Part shown: one piece after another, positions 51,139-59,994 of the stretch
How the letters are laid out: each line of letters begins with the position of its first letter
How positions within the stretch are numbered: the first letter of the stretch is position 1
NCBI GenBank assembly: GCA_002102825.1
Contig: DABJ01000027.1
Coordinates: 42,672 to 106,671 of the forward strand
Direction of reading: 5' to 3'
DNA: 64,000 nt
DNA from: Candidatus Gastranaerophilales bacterium HUM_12
GTDB taxonomy: Bacteria > Cyanobacteriota > Vampirovibrionia > Gastranaerophilales > Gastranaerophilaceae
Made by a program: the position numbers and the translations under genes
Notes under the pieces: generated by a model
Seen by the model: only the letters and a program-made list of their open reading frames with translations
Told to the model about the DNA's origin: nothing
Database searches by the model: none

Positions 51139-52734
51139 TTATGCAATCGAATTTTGATTTCGTTTATTCATAAAACCTGTCATTGATATGTTTTGAGTTT
51201 TCATTTCTTTAATTTTGTTTTTTACTTTTTCGTTGTGAGAATGATTTGCCAAATAGATGTTTAATTTCGGTAAAAGAACTCCGAGAGCAAGAGTTGAATA
51301 TGCCAAACCTCCGACGTGAGCCAGGTTCATCTTCCACATATTTTTCTTTGCGAATTTGCTACCTTGAGCAAGTATTTCGTTATGGCTTTTTAATGAAATA
51401 TTGTTCAACCAGTGTCTAATTCCTTTTCCTGATTTTGAAATATTAAACAAGTTTTCTTGTTTCGGGTCAAGAATATTTGCAACACCTTTTGCCGCAAAAC
51501 CTCCAAGGACGAGCCAATTTAAAAATCCAAAGTAATCTCTTGTTACCGTTTCTTTTAATTCTCTTTTATTGTCAGATGCCAAAAATCTTCCAATAAGGGT
51601 TGATGCGTAAACTGTTTTAATTGCATTCCCGCTTGTAACAGGTCCGGTGAATTCAAGTTTTTTAATGAAATCTGCAGGTGATTTGATTTTCATTACACCT
51701 AATGCCATAGCTGCCATCCCAATACTTGCAAAAATTTTTTCTGCTAGGAATAATTTGCTGGTATCTTTTTTGTTTGAAGGTTCAACCCCTTTGTAATTTG
51801 AATCCCCTGGGAATCCACTTTTCCCTGTTCTTTTTTCCGTAAGTTTTCTATTTATATATTGGTTTGTTAGACCTAAAGTTGATGCGATTGCTAAAGCTCC
51901 AAGACCTTTGATTTTATTGATTTTTAATATTTTAGAAATCGCTTTTTCAGAGTCAATTTTTGAATTATAAAAGACATTTTTGCCTAAATCAATAGTATCT
52001 CTAAGAATATTATGTAAAGAAGAAGATAACGTCTTTTCTCCAATTTTCACATTTACTTTATCTGATTTTAGCGCATTTGTAATTCGGAATTCTAAAATGT
52101 TTTGCAATTGCTTACTGTCTTTTTCTGAAATGTTTTTGTTTTCAATAAGTTCTGAAATTAGCGAATTTATTTCTTTTCCCGATTTTAATTTATCTGCAAT
52201 ATTGTTGAATTTTGGGTTATCCCATTTATAATTTTTCCATTTTGAATCATTTACCCATTCCGTGTTTGTCCAATCAATATCTTTGTAATTTTTAATCGTT
52301 TTTCCATCTCGTCCGGAAATGTTATTTAAAATATTTAAAACATAGTTTGATGATTCGGTTGTGTTTTTGTGGGCGGCTTGTAAAATTGCAATACTCTCAT
52401 TTGAGAACCATGAATTTGTATTAATTGGGGTTTCAGGGGTGATTATTTTATTTGCAAGTTTTGAAATTCCTTTTGCTAAGTAGCTTGCAGAAAGGCAGAC
52501 AATTAATGTTCCTGTGAATTCTCTAAAAAATGTTTCAAAACCTGCGTTAACATTGCGTTCTTTTGTATCAATATAAGTTCTTGGTCCGACCATTGCAAAT
52601 AAATCTATTCCGACTGCATTTGCCATTGGGTTTGTGTCTAAAGTTCTAAGTACTTGGGTTGCAAGTCTGTCAACTGCACCTGTAAATTGTGGTCTGTGTG
52701 GTGTAATTGTGTTGTTTGTTATATCTGTTATCAT
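51139..52734 (-). CDS. Tagged membrane protein under a cysteine attenuator
   Basis: 531 residues. ATG 52734 follows GGAGG; the TTG at 52752 overlaps it. The start MITDITNNTITPHRPQFTGAVDR has the tag at F17-T-G. Several hydrophobic helices: ETFFREFTGTLIVCLSASYLA-like near 75-95, GLGALAIASTLGLT, FASIGMAAMALGVM, NWLVLGGFAAKGVA and GLAYSTLALGVLL, so it is a membrane protein with a large polar part (about 110-270). No family known to me. The leader holds a short Cys peptide and terminator. The DtxR-like gene follows 51 bases later. Confidence 0.75.
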   Translation of the reverse strand: MITDITNNTITPHRPQFTGAVDRLATQVLRTLDTNPMANAVGIDLFAMVGPRTYIDTKERNVNAGFETFFREFTGTLIVCLSASYLAKGISKLANKIITPETPINTNSWFSNESIAILQAAHKNTTESSNYVLNILNNISGRDGKTIKNYKDIDWTNTEWVNDSKWKNYKWDNPKFNNIADKLKSGKEINSLISELIENKNISEKDSKQLQNILEFRITNALKSDKVNVKIGEKTLSSSLHNILRDTIDLGKNVFYNSKIDSEKAISKILKINKIKGLGALAIASTLGLTNQYINRKLTEKRTGKSGFPGDSNYKGVEPSNKKDTSKLFLAEKIFASIGMAAMALGVMKIKSPADFIKKLEFTGPVTSGNAIKTVYASTLIGRFLASDNKRELKETVTRDYFGFLNWLVLGGFAAKGVANILDPKQENLFNISKSGKGIRHWLNNISLKSHNEILAQGSKFAKKNMWKMNLAHVGGLAYSTLALGVLLPKLNIYLANHSHNEKVKNKIKEMKTQNISMTGFMNKRNQNSIA

Positions 52735-52753
52735 TTTAAATTTTTCCTCCAAT

Positions 52754-52791
52754 AAAAAAATTAAGTTCCCTAGTGTACGGAGGGAACTTAA
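52754..52791 (-). terminator. Attenuator terminator in the leader of the FTG-tagged gene
   Basis: On the minus-strand RNA, UUAAGUUCCCU (52791-52781) pairs with AGGGAACUUAA (52771-52761), an 11-bp stem, followed by UUUUUUU (52760-52754). It lies only 20 bases before the ATG at 52734, inside the leader. Its 5' arm can instead pair with the end of the leader peptide coding region. Confidence 0.85.
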
Positions 52792-52831
52792 AAACGTCGA
52801 TTATATAATAAAGTAAAATTTATATCACAAA

Positions 52832-52903
52832 TTAGCGTAAGTTCCGACATCGAATCTTACAGCAACAACAATTCATTTTTTTATTGGTATTTGTGTAAAT
52901 CAT
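52832..52903 (-). CDS. Leader peptide with four consecutive cysteine codons
   Basis: 23 residues: MIYTNTNKKMNCCCCKIRCR then NLR and stop. AAGGAAA lies at good spacing before the ATG at 52903. Four Cys codons (TGT TGT TGC TGT) are followed by one more. In the RNA, GUAAG-A-UUC (52860-52852) can pair with GAACUUAC (52844-52837) within the coding region, and GGAACUUA (52845-52838) can pair with UAAGUUCC (52790-52783) of the terminator. This is the arrangement of ribosome-mediated attenuation: stalling at Cys codons frees the antiterminator. It follows hydE by about 90 bases on the same strand. Confidence 0.75.
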   Translation of the reverse strand: MIYTNTNKKMNCCCCKIRCRNLR

Positions 52904-52962
52904 AATATTTCCTTTTTAAAGATATTTAATCAAAAACATTTTTTATTGTCAAGGGTAATGCT

Positions 52963-52985
52963 ACCTAAATATAACATGTTTAGGT
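52963..52985. promoter_or_regulatory. Inverted repeat at the 3' side of hydE
   Basis: ACCTAAA (52963-52969) and TTTAGGT (52979-52985), 9-base spacer. The right arm begins a 16-base string (52978-52993, GTTTAGGTATGGCGAA) that recurs with one change at 54957-54972 before bioB. It may be an operator for the attenuated gene or a repeat around bioB-hydE. Confidence 0.4.
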
Positions 52986-52994
52986 ATGGCGAAA

Positions 52995-53990
52995 TTAATT
53001 ATGATATCTAAAACCTTTATCTTTTGCAATTGTTCTTCCTATAGATAAAATTTTTCCGCCGATACAATTTCTGCATTGAGATGGATTTTCATTTATGCAA
53101 ATTTTATTAGGGTAAATTTCATATTTAGCGCGATATTCTGTTGTTGTTACATTTGGCATAACGACATTTGCTCCACTTTGGAGTGCTAGAATCCTCCCGT
53201 TAGGATTAAGAGTCTCCATTGCTGTTGTTGCGGGAATGTTTATATCTTTTAACAAAATTCTTGTTAAAGCCATAACTTTTCTTGCCAGGTCAAAACTTCC
53301 GTTTTTACAATTTTTTAGTGGCGTATTGTGATGGGAAATAAGCGGTCCTATTCCGACCATATCTGCGTTGATTTCTTTGAAAAATAATATATCATTTGCT
53401 AGGGATTCAATTGTTTGATGAGGCAGTCCAACCAAACACCCTGTCCCTACTTCATAATCTAGTGTTTTTAAATCTTTTAAACATCTTAATCTGTTGTCAA
53501 AATCCATGTGTGGGTGAAGTTTTTTATACAAATTTCTATCAGTTGTTTCAATTCGTATTAAATATCTGTCTGCTCCCGCATCTTTGTATGCTTTGTATTC
53601 ATCAATTGATTTTTCTCCGATACTAAGAGTTAAGGCTACATCAAACTTCTTGATTTCTTGAATGATTTTACACATTATGTCTTTGGTATAAAATGAATCT
53701 TCTCCGGATTGAAGAACAATTGTTTTATAACCCATTTCAACGGCTTTTTGTGCATACTGAATAATATCTTTCGGAGATATTCTATATCTGTCAAGACTTT
53801 TATTTTCGCAACGAAGTCCGCAATATTCACAATGGCATTTGCAAATATTGGAAAATTCAATAAGTCCTCTCAAATGAACTTCATCTCCGACATATTCTTT
53901 TCTTATTTGGTCTGCAAGTGAAAATATTTCATCATTGATGGAGTCATCTTGTAGAATCTCAATTAGTTCTTTTTTAGTATAGTTTTTCAC
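52995..53990 (-). CDS. hydE: Radical SAM maturase, HydE-like
   Basis: 331 residues. Radical SAM cluster C50-x3-C54-x2-C57 (ICKCHCEYCGLR), then LQSGEDSFY, RIETTDRNLYKKLHP, GCLVGLPHQT, GIGPLISHHNTPL and TTEYRAKYEIYPNK, typical of HydE, which helps build the [FeFe]-hydrogenase cluster. A C-terminal CRNCIGG fits a second cluster. It lies eight bases after bioB, so both are cotranscribed. No hydrogenase or hydF/hydG lies in the window; PylB-like or another BioB-like role cannot be ruled out. Confidence 0.82.
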   Translation of the reverse strand: MKNYTKKELIEILQDDSINDEIFSLADQIRKEYVGDEVHLRGLIEFSNICKCHCEYCGLRCENKSLDRYRISPKDIIQYAQKAVEMGYKTIVLQSGEDSFYTKDIMCKIIQEIKKFDVALTLSIGEKSIDEYKAYKDAGADRYLIRIETTDRNLYKKLHPHMDFDNRLRCLKDLKTLDYEVGTGCLVGLPHQTIESLANDILFFKEINADMVGIGPLISHHNTPLKNCKNGSFDLARKVMALTRILLKDINIPATTAMETLNPNGRILALQSGANVVMPNVTTTEYRAKYEIYPNKICINENPSQCRNCIGGKILSIGRTIAKDKGFRYHN

Positions 53991-53998
53991 GTGTTTAA

Positions 53999-54937
53999 TT
54001 ATACCATAACAAGGTCAAGTTCTTTCAACATTTCTTTGTCTTCGTTTGCATCAGAACCTACAGTTGTTAAATAATTCCCGACAAGAACAGAATTTATCCC
54101 TGCGATAATTCCAAGTTTTTGATGAAATTTGCTTAATCTTGTTGTTCTTCCGCCTGCATAACGAAGTAGAGTTTTGGGTAAAATAATCCTGAAAATACAA
54201 ATAGTTTTTAAAATTTCTTCCTCATTAATTTTATCTTCAAAGTTCTCTAAAGGTGTTCCTTTGATTGGATTTAAAAAGTTTATTGGAACAGTTTTAGGAT
54301 TTAATTTCTTTAGCGAAAGTGCCATATCAATTCTATCTTCTTTTGATTCTCCCATTCCGATAATTACACCACAACATGCTTCTATTCCGTGTTTTTGAAT
54401 AAGTTCTACTGTATGAATTCGGTCTTTGAAGTTGTGAGTTGTACAAATTTTTTGATGATAATTTTCTGAAGTATTGATGTTGTGGTTATATCGTTCAACT
54501 CCGGCATCTTTAATTTGTTTAATTTGTTCTTCTGATAACAATCCTAAAGATGCACAGCAATGAATACCATCAATTGATGCAACTTCTTTAATCATTTGTA
54601 AGATTTTTTGAAAATCTTTGTCATTGGGAACTCTCCCTGATGTTACTATACAAAATCTTGTCGCGCCGTTTTCTTTTGCTGAAATTGCGGCTTTTTTTAC
54701 TGTTTTAACATCTAATAACGGATTGCATTTGATTTCTGCGTGGTTGTGTTTGCTTTGAGCACAGTATTTGCAATTTTCTGAACATTCACCTGTTTTTGCA
54801 CTAATAATGCTACAAGCTTCAATATTATTGTCGAAATTCTCTTCTGTAATCTTGTGAGAAATTTCAATTAGTTCAGCTACAGGTTTGTCATACAGTTCTA
54901 AAAAATCTTCTTTAGTATAGTTATCAAAATTGTTCAT
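53999..54937 (-). CDS. bioB: Biotin synthase
   Basis: 312 residues. Radical SAM motif C52-x3-C56-x2-C59 (ECSENCKYCAQS), then CIVTSGR, CCASLGLLS, YNHNINTSE, CCGVIIGMGE, NFLNPIKGTPLE, and RYAGGRTTRL with the arginine of the [2Fe-2S] site. It inserts sulfur into dethiobiotin. GGAG precedes the start. First gene of bioB-hydE. No other biotin gene is nearby. Confidence 0.94.
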   Translation of the reverse strand: MNNFDNYTKEDFLELYDKPVAELIEISHKITEENFDNNIEACSIISAKTGECSENCKYCAQSKHNHAEIKCNPLLDVKTVKKAAISAKENGATRFCIVTSGRVPNDKDFQKILQMIKEVASIDGIHCCASLGLLSEEQIKQIKDAGVERYNHNINTSENYHQKICTTHNFKDRIHTVELIQKHGIEACCGVIIGMGESKEDRIDMALSLKKLNPKTVPINFLNPIKGTPLENFEDKINEEEILKTICIFRIILPKTLLRYAGGRTTRLSKFHQKLGIIAGINSVLVGNYLTTVGSDANEDKEMLKELDLVMV

Positions 54938-55063
54938 ATAATTCTCCTTGAATATTGTTTAGGTATAGCGAATAAATTTATACTAGCACAAAAATATTTT
55001 AAATTGAAAATGTATGTTAAAAGTTGTATTATATTTTTGCAAATTATATTAAAGGAGTTTTGT

Positions 55064-55381
55064 ATGCTTGAATATAGAATAGTTTTATGTACTATAGATT
55101 CAATTAAAAATGCAAATGAATTAGCGCACAATCTTGTTAAGGCTAGATTAGCTGCCTGTGTAAATATTGTATCTGGTGTGACATCTGTTTACGAATGGGA
55201 GAATGCAATTTGTGAAGAAAATGAATATTTGTTAATTATAAAAACAAAATCTGATTTATATAAAAAATTAGAAACAAAAATCAAGGAATTTCACCCTTAT
55301 GAAGTTCCTGAAATTGTTAGTTTAAAAATTGATAATGGCTCAAAATCTTATTTAGACTGGATAGAGAAAAATACATTATAA
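55064..55381 (+). CDS. cutA: CutA divalent-cation tolerance protein
   Basis: 105 residues from ATG 55064, after AAAGGAG. Motifs ANELAHNLVKARLAACVNIV, SVYEWENAICEENEYLLIIKT, and FHPYEVPEIVSLKI are typical of the trimeric CutA1 family. Its precise role is debated; linked to metal ion tolerance. Its 3' end overlaps the convergent tolC-like gene by six bases. Confidence 0.93.
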   Translation: MLEYRIVLCTIDSIKNANELAHNLVKARLAACVNIVSGVTSVYEWENAICEENEYLLIIKTKSDLYKKLETKIKEFHPYEVPEIVSLKIDNGSKSYLDWIEKNTL

Positions 55382-56647
55382 GTTTTGATTTGTCATTAAA
55401 ATGTCGTGTCCGACATTATGCATCAAGTTTAAATAAGAATCGTAGTACGCTTGGGCTGCGCCAATATAATCTTTCAATGTCTCTTGGTGCATTGTTTCAA
55501 CTTGGATAAAGTTTTGTAAGCTTGTTTGTCCCTTTTCGTATCTTTTTGAATAAGTATTCATTAGCTTTTGAGATTCAGATAATATATTTTTATAATGTTC
55601 CATATTTGCTTTTGCGTATTTAAATTCATTATAATCTTGTTTAAGAGCATATCTTAAATGGTTTTCAAAAGAATCTTTATCAATGTTTGAACGTTCTAAA
55701 ACAATTTTTGCTTTTTTAATATCTGGAGAATATGAATATAAAATCGGAATATCTGCACCAATTGCAATATAGGCCCCAGGGAGAGAATCTCCTCCTGTTT
55801 GGTGTGCGGTTTGATATGCTGTACCGCCACCAATTGTCAAGTTTGGAATTCGTTGTCTTTTTGCTTGGGTTACTTCTTGTTCGCTTTTGGTAATATTTGA
55901 TTCTGCAATTGCAAGAGAATAACTGTATTTCATTGCTGTATCTTCAATTGTTTGATATGGAAGAAGTGTAAGGTTTAACAAGTTTAAATCATTTATAAAA
56001 AGAGATTCTTCAATTGTGTCATACATATTTTCGGAGTTTTTTATATTAATTGTGTCGTTGAGTTTGAATTGCGCAATTAGTAAATCTGCTTTTGCTTTGT
56101 TTAAATACACAAGTTGTCTTTTATATTTCATATCTGCTTGAAGAATATCAACGTCATAATTCACATATTTTTTTGATTTTTGTTCTGCAATTGTTTTTAA
56201 GTTTTTGAAAAGTTTTTCTCTTTCTTGGAAGATAAGAACAACAGACTTCAAGTATAAAATGTTGAAATAGTTTTTCATTATTTCAATTTTTATATCATGT
56301 TCTGATGCTTTAATCTCTTTTTCAACTATATCAAGATTTGTTTGAGCAATTTTCTTCCGAATTCCTCTTTTGGCAACTTCAACAGGTACAGAAAGTCCGA
56401 ATTGACTGGAGTTTCCTCTCGTTACTCTACCTATTAAAAAATTTGACTCAAATCGTGGATTTTTCAGAGCATTTGCAATTTTGATTTCTTGTTGTAATTC
56501 TTCGGCTTTTTTCCTCTTAGATTTCAAATCAAGATTATTCTCTAAGGCAAGATTTACGGCATTATCAAGCGTAATGTGGACAACCTGACTGCTTGTGGGT
56601 AAGCATATAGAAAATAATAAAAATAATGTAATAACAATTTTTTTCAT
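55376..56647 (-). CDS. TolC-family outer-membrane efflux channel
   Basis: 423 residues with a signal peptide (MKKIVITLFLLFSICLPTSS). Repeated OEP pattern: LDNAVNLALENNLDLKSKRKKAEE in the first half, YSYSLAIAESNITKSEQEVTQAKRQRIPNLTIGGG and SYSPDIKKAKIVLERSNI (partial) in the second, with long helices and short beta stretches. It forms trimeric barrels for type I export or RND efflux. No pump or adaptor is next to it. CusC/CzcC-like members are close. Confidence 0.88.
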   Translation of the reverse strand: MKKIVITLFLLFSICLPTSSQVVHITLDNAVNLALENNLDLKSKRKKAEELQQEIKIANALKNPRFESNFLIGRVTRGNSSQFGLSVPVEVAKRGIRKKIAQTNLDIVEKEIKASEHDIKIEIMKNYFNILYLKSVVLIFQEREKLFKNLKTIAEQKSKKYVNYDVDILQADMKYKRQLVYLNKAKADLLIAQFKLNDTINIKNSENMYDTIEESLFINDLNLLNLTLLPYQTIEDTAMKYSYSLAIAESNITKSEQEVTQAKRQRIPNLTIGGGTAYQTAHQTGGDSLPGAYIAIGADIPILYSYSPDIKKAKIVLERSNIDKDSFENHLRYALKQDYNEFKYAKANMEHYKNILSESQKLMNTYSKRYEKGQTSLQNFIQVETMHQETLKDYIGAAQAYYDSYLNLMHNVGHDILMTNQNL

Positions 56648-56770
56648 AATAATATCCGAAGTTTTTACAATTGTATTCTATCACGAATAGAATAATATTA
56701 TTAGTTGATGTAAAGATGTAAATTTTTAGTTATATTTCAATAGTTGGATAAGTTTAAAGTGAAAGTGAAA

Positions 56771-57799
56771 ATGAATAAGAAGATATTATTAATTTTAGGA
56801 TTATTAGCAATAACATCAAACTCTGTTTGGGCAATGCAAAACCCGGATAGCTCATTGCTTGTTAAAGGTTTTCAAAATTTAGAATCTATTCAAAAGATTG
56901 ATGTGATAAATCAATTGTCTGCAATTGCAGACAATGATGATGTTGTTTTTTCTAGAATTTGGCCTAAAGAATATTTTAAAGACAAAAATGTAACTTCTTA
57001 TATTTACCTTACAAAAAATGATGGAAATTCTTTGGATATAATAAAATTTGATATCCCGAAAAATACGGAAAATTGTATGACAAAAGATAATCCGGAGTTT
57101 TGTATTCCAAAAGTTATTCCGTCAATTGATACTTTTATTTTTGACGAGCGTTTGTTATATGAACGGACTCCGAATTTTATAACAAGTCCGACTCAAAAAG
57201 AAATTTTGGAAATTTTATTAAAAGACAGCAAGTATTTTGATACGATGAAAATAAAATCTCTTCCAAGCATTTCCAAACCTCCGGTATCAAGAAAATGTGA
57301 TTTTGTCGGAAATCTAATGACAAAATGTCAAACTTTTGAAAAAGATTCAGAAGTTTTAATTTCGACAGAAGAAGTTTTATTCAAAACTCCTGTAACAGAG
57401 TTAGACGAAAATCCAATGGCAAAAGCTTTGAAGTATGTAAAATATGATTCCAACGGTAAAAAGGTCGAAGAGTATGTATATTCAACCTCGAAACATACAT
57501 TTTTTGATGAAAACGGTAAAATAATTTCTCAAGAACAAATTAATGACTCCACTTTTGAGTATATGAATAATGACTTATTTATTAATGTTGAATTCAAAAA
57601 AGATTCAGATGGTAAAATTCTTACAGAACTTCATTATGATAGAAATCATAAACTCATGAGAAAATATTCCGCAGAGTACAATTCAAATGGTGAAATTTCT
57701 AAAATTCATGTAGAAGATGTTCCTAATTTCGCATCTTGGGATATAATCCCAATTCGTGTAACTAAAACAAAAGAACAAGCATTTTCTATTAGATATTAA
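56771..57799 (+). CDS. Unidentified exported protein
   Basis: 342 residues. ATG 56771 gives a signal peptide (MNKKILLILGLLAITSNSVWA); an upstream TTG at 56744 would add nine charged residues. Mature part has Cys in ENCMTKDNPEFCIPK and RKCDFVGNLMTKCQ. The C-terminal third has YDSNGKKVEEYVYS, FFDENGKIISQ and YNSNGEISKIHV, strand-turn repeats like those of MORN/toxin-immunity proteins. Function unknown. Confidence 0.72.
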   Translation: MNKKILLILGLLAITSNSVWAMQNPDSSLLVKGFQNLESIQKIDVINQLSAIADNDDVVFSRIWPKEYFKDKNVTSYIYLTKNDGNSLDIIKFDIPKNTENCMTKDNPEFCIPKVIPSIDTFIFDERLLYERTPNFITSPTQKEILEILLKDSKYFDTMKIKSLPSISKPPVSRKCDFVGNLMTKCQTFEKDSEVLISTEEVLFKTPVTELDENPMAKALKYVKYDSNGKKVEEYVYSTSKHTFFDENGKIISQEQINDSTFEYMNNDLFINVEFKKDSDGKILTELHYDRNHKLMRKYSAEYNSNGEISKIHVEDVPNFASWDIIPIRVTKTKEQAFSIRY

Positions 57800-57879
57800 G
57801 CATTCTTAACAAACTAGCAAATAATTTTACTTTTGTGACTTTTTGTTGTATAAGTAACACTTGTTAAAAGGATTTTGAT

Positions 57880-58578
57880 ATGGCTGTATCAGCAATAAAT
57901 GCTCAAAACTCCACAATAGGTGGTTTTTCAACAAGTCGTAAGAATATTTCTTACGGTTATATTGATGTAAGTAAGCAAAAAGCTCAAGAAGCGAATAATA
58001 AGAAAGATAGAATTTTATCAGGAATTGGCTCTACTTCTGCAGTTGCTCTTACTGCTGTCGGAATTATGAAAGCACAAGAGGTTAAAAATCCTTTTCATAT
58101 CAAATATTCTGTTCCAGTTATGCTTTCTATGGCAGCTGCAGGTAATATCGGAGGGGTTTTATTAAGCTCTATTGGCGAAACAAAATCCGATAAAAAGAAA
58201 AAATGGAAAGAGGGAGCATTCCAGATGATGCTAACTGCTGCCCCTATGCTTTTAGTCGATGGAACATTGTCTCTTTGTGCTAAAACAAAGAAATTCAATA
58301 ACAATTTCTGTAAAATCGTTGCTTCTTGTGTCGGTGTTACAATTGGTTCAAATTCTGCATTGTACGTATCAAACAAATTGAGAAGTGATAAAGAAGCTAA
58401 AAAGCCTAAACGGGAATTGAAATTGATTGATATGATTGCAAATCTAGATGATGCCGTTGCGATTTTGGTTTTGGCAAAAATTCCTTTTGCAGATAAAATT
58501 CATATTGAAAGGGCATTGCCATTTATTTACTCATTCTGCGGATATCGTTCTGGTAGTGCTGATGTTAAACACAAATAA
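57880..58578 (+). CDS. Tagged-type small membrane protein
   Basis: 232 residues, no signal peptide. The start MAVSAINAQNSTIGGFSTSRK resembles the tag (F16-S-T). Three or four hydrophobic segments follow: IGSTSAVALTAVGIM, VPVMLSMAAAGNIGGVLLSS, QMMLTAAPMLLVDGTLSL and KIVASCVGVTIGSNSALY. It is similar in style to the membrane protein at 51139. AAAGGA precedes the ATG. Function unknown. Confidence 0.68.
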   Translation: MAVSAINAQNSTIGGFSTSRKNISYGYIDVSKQKAQEANNKKDRILSGIGSTSAVALTAVGIMKAQEVKNPFHIKYSVPVMLSMAAAGNIGGVLLSSIGETKSDKKKKWKEGAFQMMLTAAPMLLVDGTLSLCAKTKKFNNNFCKIVASCVGVTIGSNSALYVSNKLRSDKEAKKPKRELKLIDMIANLDDAVAILVLAKIPFADKIHIERALPFIYSFCGYRSGSADVKHK

Positions 58579-58582
58579 TCTT

Positions 58583-59308
58583 TCAATCTTTTAACCAATT
58601 AACACAAGTTTTAATAAATTCCTCTGGATAGTCTAAATAGATATCTTCTGCGTGTCTTGTTTTAGGAAATAATTTGTAAGCTTTCCGGCATGTGGCTTTA
58701 TCATGAAGTTTTTTTGTATGCCAAGGTAAGACTGTCGGATCTTTTTCCCCCGCAATAAAAAGTGTTGGGCACTTTATATTCTGTATAATATCAACTGGTT
58801 TTCTCTTCTTTAAAAATGGATTTCCTGCTCGAATGGTTAACCATCTACGAGGTTCAAACTTGTGGAATAGTGTTGGAATCCACGCATCGGGAGAATACAT
58901 TCTATTTTCAATTTTATAAAATTCACTCGGTGTCGAAACAGTAATTATTTTTGAAATTCCATTAGACGTTTTTTCGCCTTGAAGAAGAACTAATGCTCCA
59001 CCAAGAGAAAAACCTAAAAGGTGAATTTGTTCATAGTTGTTGCTTTTTGCATAATCAATAACTGTTTTGAGGTCAGATTCTTCTTTTGCACTAAATGTGT
59101 AGAAACCGGAACTTTTTCCATGCCCTCTGAAATCCATTGTTATAATATCAAAGTATTTGGATAAATCATTTGACATTTTTAGGAAAGCCTTAGAGTCTTT
59201 TGTCATAAACCACCCCGGGCAAATTATAACAACAGATTCATTTCCATTATTTATATAGTTTATTGCAATTTTTATATTATCTTCTGTTTTTAAAAAGATT
59301 TCTTTCAT
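58583..59308 (-). CDS. Alpha/beta hydrolase
   Basis: 241 residues from ATG 59308. Oxyanion region ICPGWFM, TMDFRGHGKSSG, nucleophile elbow LLGFSLGGAL (Ser), acid GEKDPTV and a late TRHAEDIY with the histidine. These are the residues of a serine esterase/lipase-like enzyme. It starts two bases after the stop of the exported protein at 59311, without its own clear ribosome site, so it is translationally coupled. Substrate unknown. Confidence 0.88.
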   Translation of the reverse strand: MKEIFLKTEDNIKIAINYINNGNESVVIICPGWFMTKDSKAFLKMSNDLSKYFDIITMDFRGHGKSSGFYTFSAKEESDLKTVIDYAKSNNYEQIHLLGFSLGGALVLLQGEKTSNGISKIITVSTPSEFYKIENRMYSPDAWIPTLFHKFEPRRWLTIRAGNPFLKKRKPVDIIQNIKCPTLFIAGEKDPTVLPWHTKKLHDKATCRKAYKLFPKTRHAEDIYLDYPEEFIKTCVNWLKD

Positions 59309-59310
59309 TT

Positions 59311-59976
59311 TTATAGTGAATTTGTCATATCTGTAAATGTTTTCATCAGTTCTTGTTGATTTGGTATAGTACAAGCTTTACCACCAACTAAAACTTTAAT
59401 AAGTTTTTCTTCTTCTGGGGTTAATTTTTCTTTTTTCATTGCAATAGAATATAAATCGTCCGGATTTTTAAGAATTCGATTTATTTGGTCTTGATTTCTT
59501 TTATTTCTTGCAATGATTGCATCAACTAAAATATTCAACTCCTCTTTTGTAAAGTCACATTTGATGATTGGTTCAAATTTTGAGATTACTTCGTCAGATA
59601 TAGGAATTTCAAAAACATCTCTGATATCTTTGCCTAAACTATCAAATTTACCCGTGAAATTGTAAGAACATTTATCAGCATTCCAACCGTTTATATCTAG
59701 TTTAAACCCGAATTTAAGGCCAAAAACGTCCCAATATTGGTTAATATGTAAAGGTTCACAAGTTCTAAAATTATTGATATACTTCTCTGAAAGTGTTTCA
59801 AATTTTTTGTCAAAAGAACTATTAGCTACTTCGTCTGTCATAATTTTTGCTTGTTTTGCAGTATTTTGATTTATTTGATTTTGCTCAGCTACTGCTTTTG
59901 TTTGAATTGCATTTGTTGTATTTTGTAGTGTCAAAATAACTGCAATTGCTAAAATTAAATTTGTAATCTTTTTCAT
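59311..59976 (-). CDS. Exported protein, paralogue of the next gene
   Basis: 221 residues with a signal peptide (MKKITNLILAIAVILTLQNTTNA). Mature part shares an ordered pattern with the gene at 59995: FRTCEPL, LDINGWNADKCSYNFTG, IIKCDFTKEELN, RILKNPDD and GGKACT. Four or five conserved cysteines suggest disulfides. No family recognised. Middle gene of a three-gene minus-strand unit with the hydrolase. Confidence 0.75.
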   Translation of the reverse strand: MKKITNLILAIAVILTLQNTTNAIQTKAVAEQNQINQNTAKQAKIMTDEVANSSFDKKFETLSEKYINNFRTCEPLHINQYWDVFGLKFGFKLDINGWNADKCSYNFTGKFDSLGKDIRDVFEIPISDEVISKFEPIIKCDFTKEELNILVDAIIARNKRNQDQINRILKNPDDLYSIAMKKEKLTPEEEKLIKVLVGGKACTIPNQQELMKTFTDMTNSL

Positions 59977-59994
59977 ATTATTTCCTTTATATAA

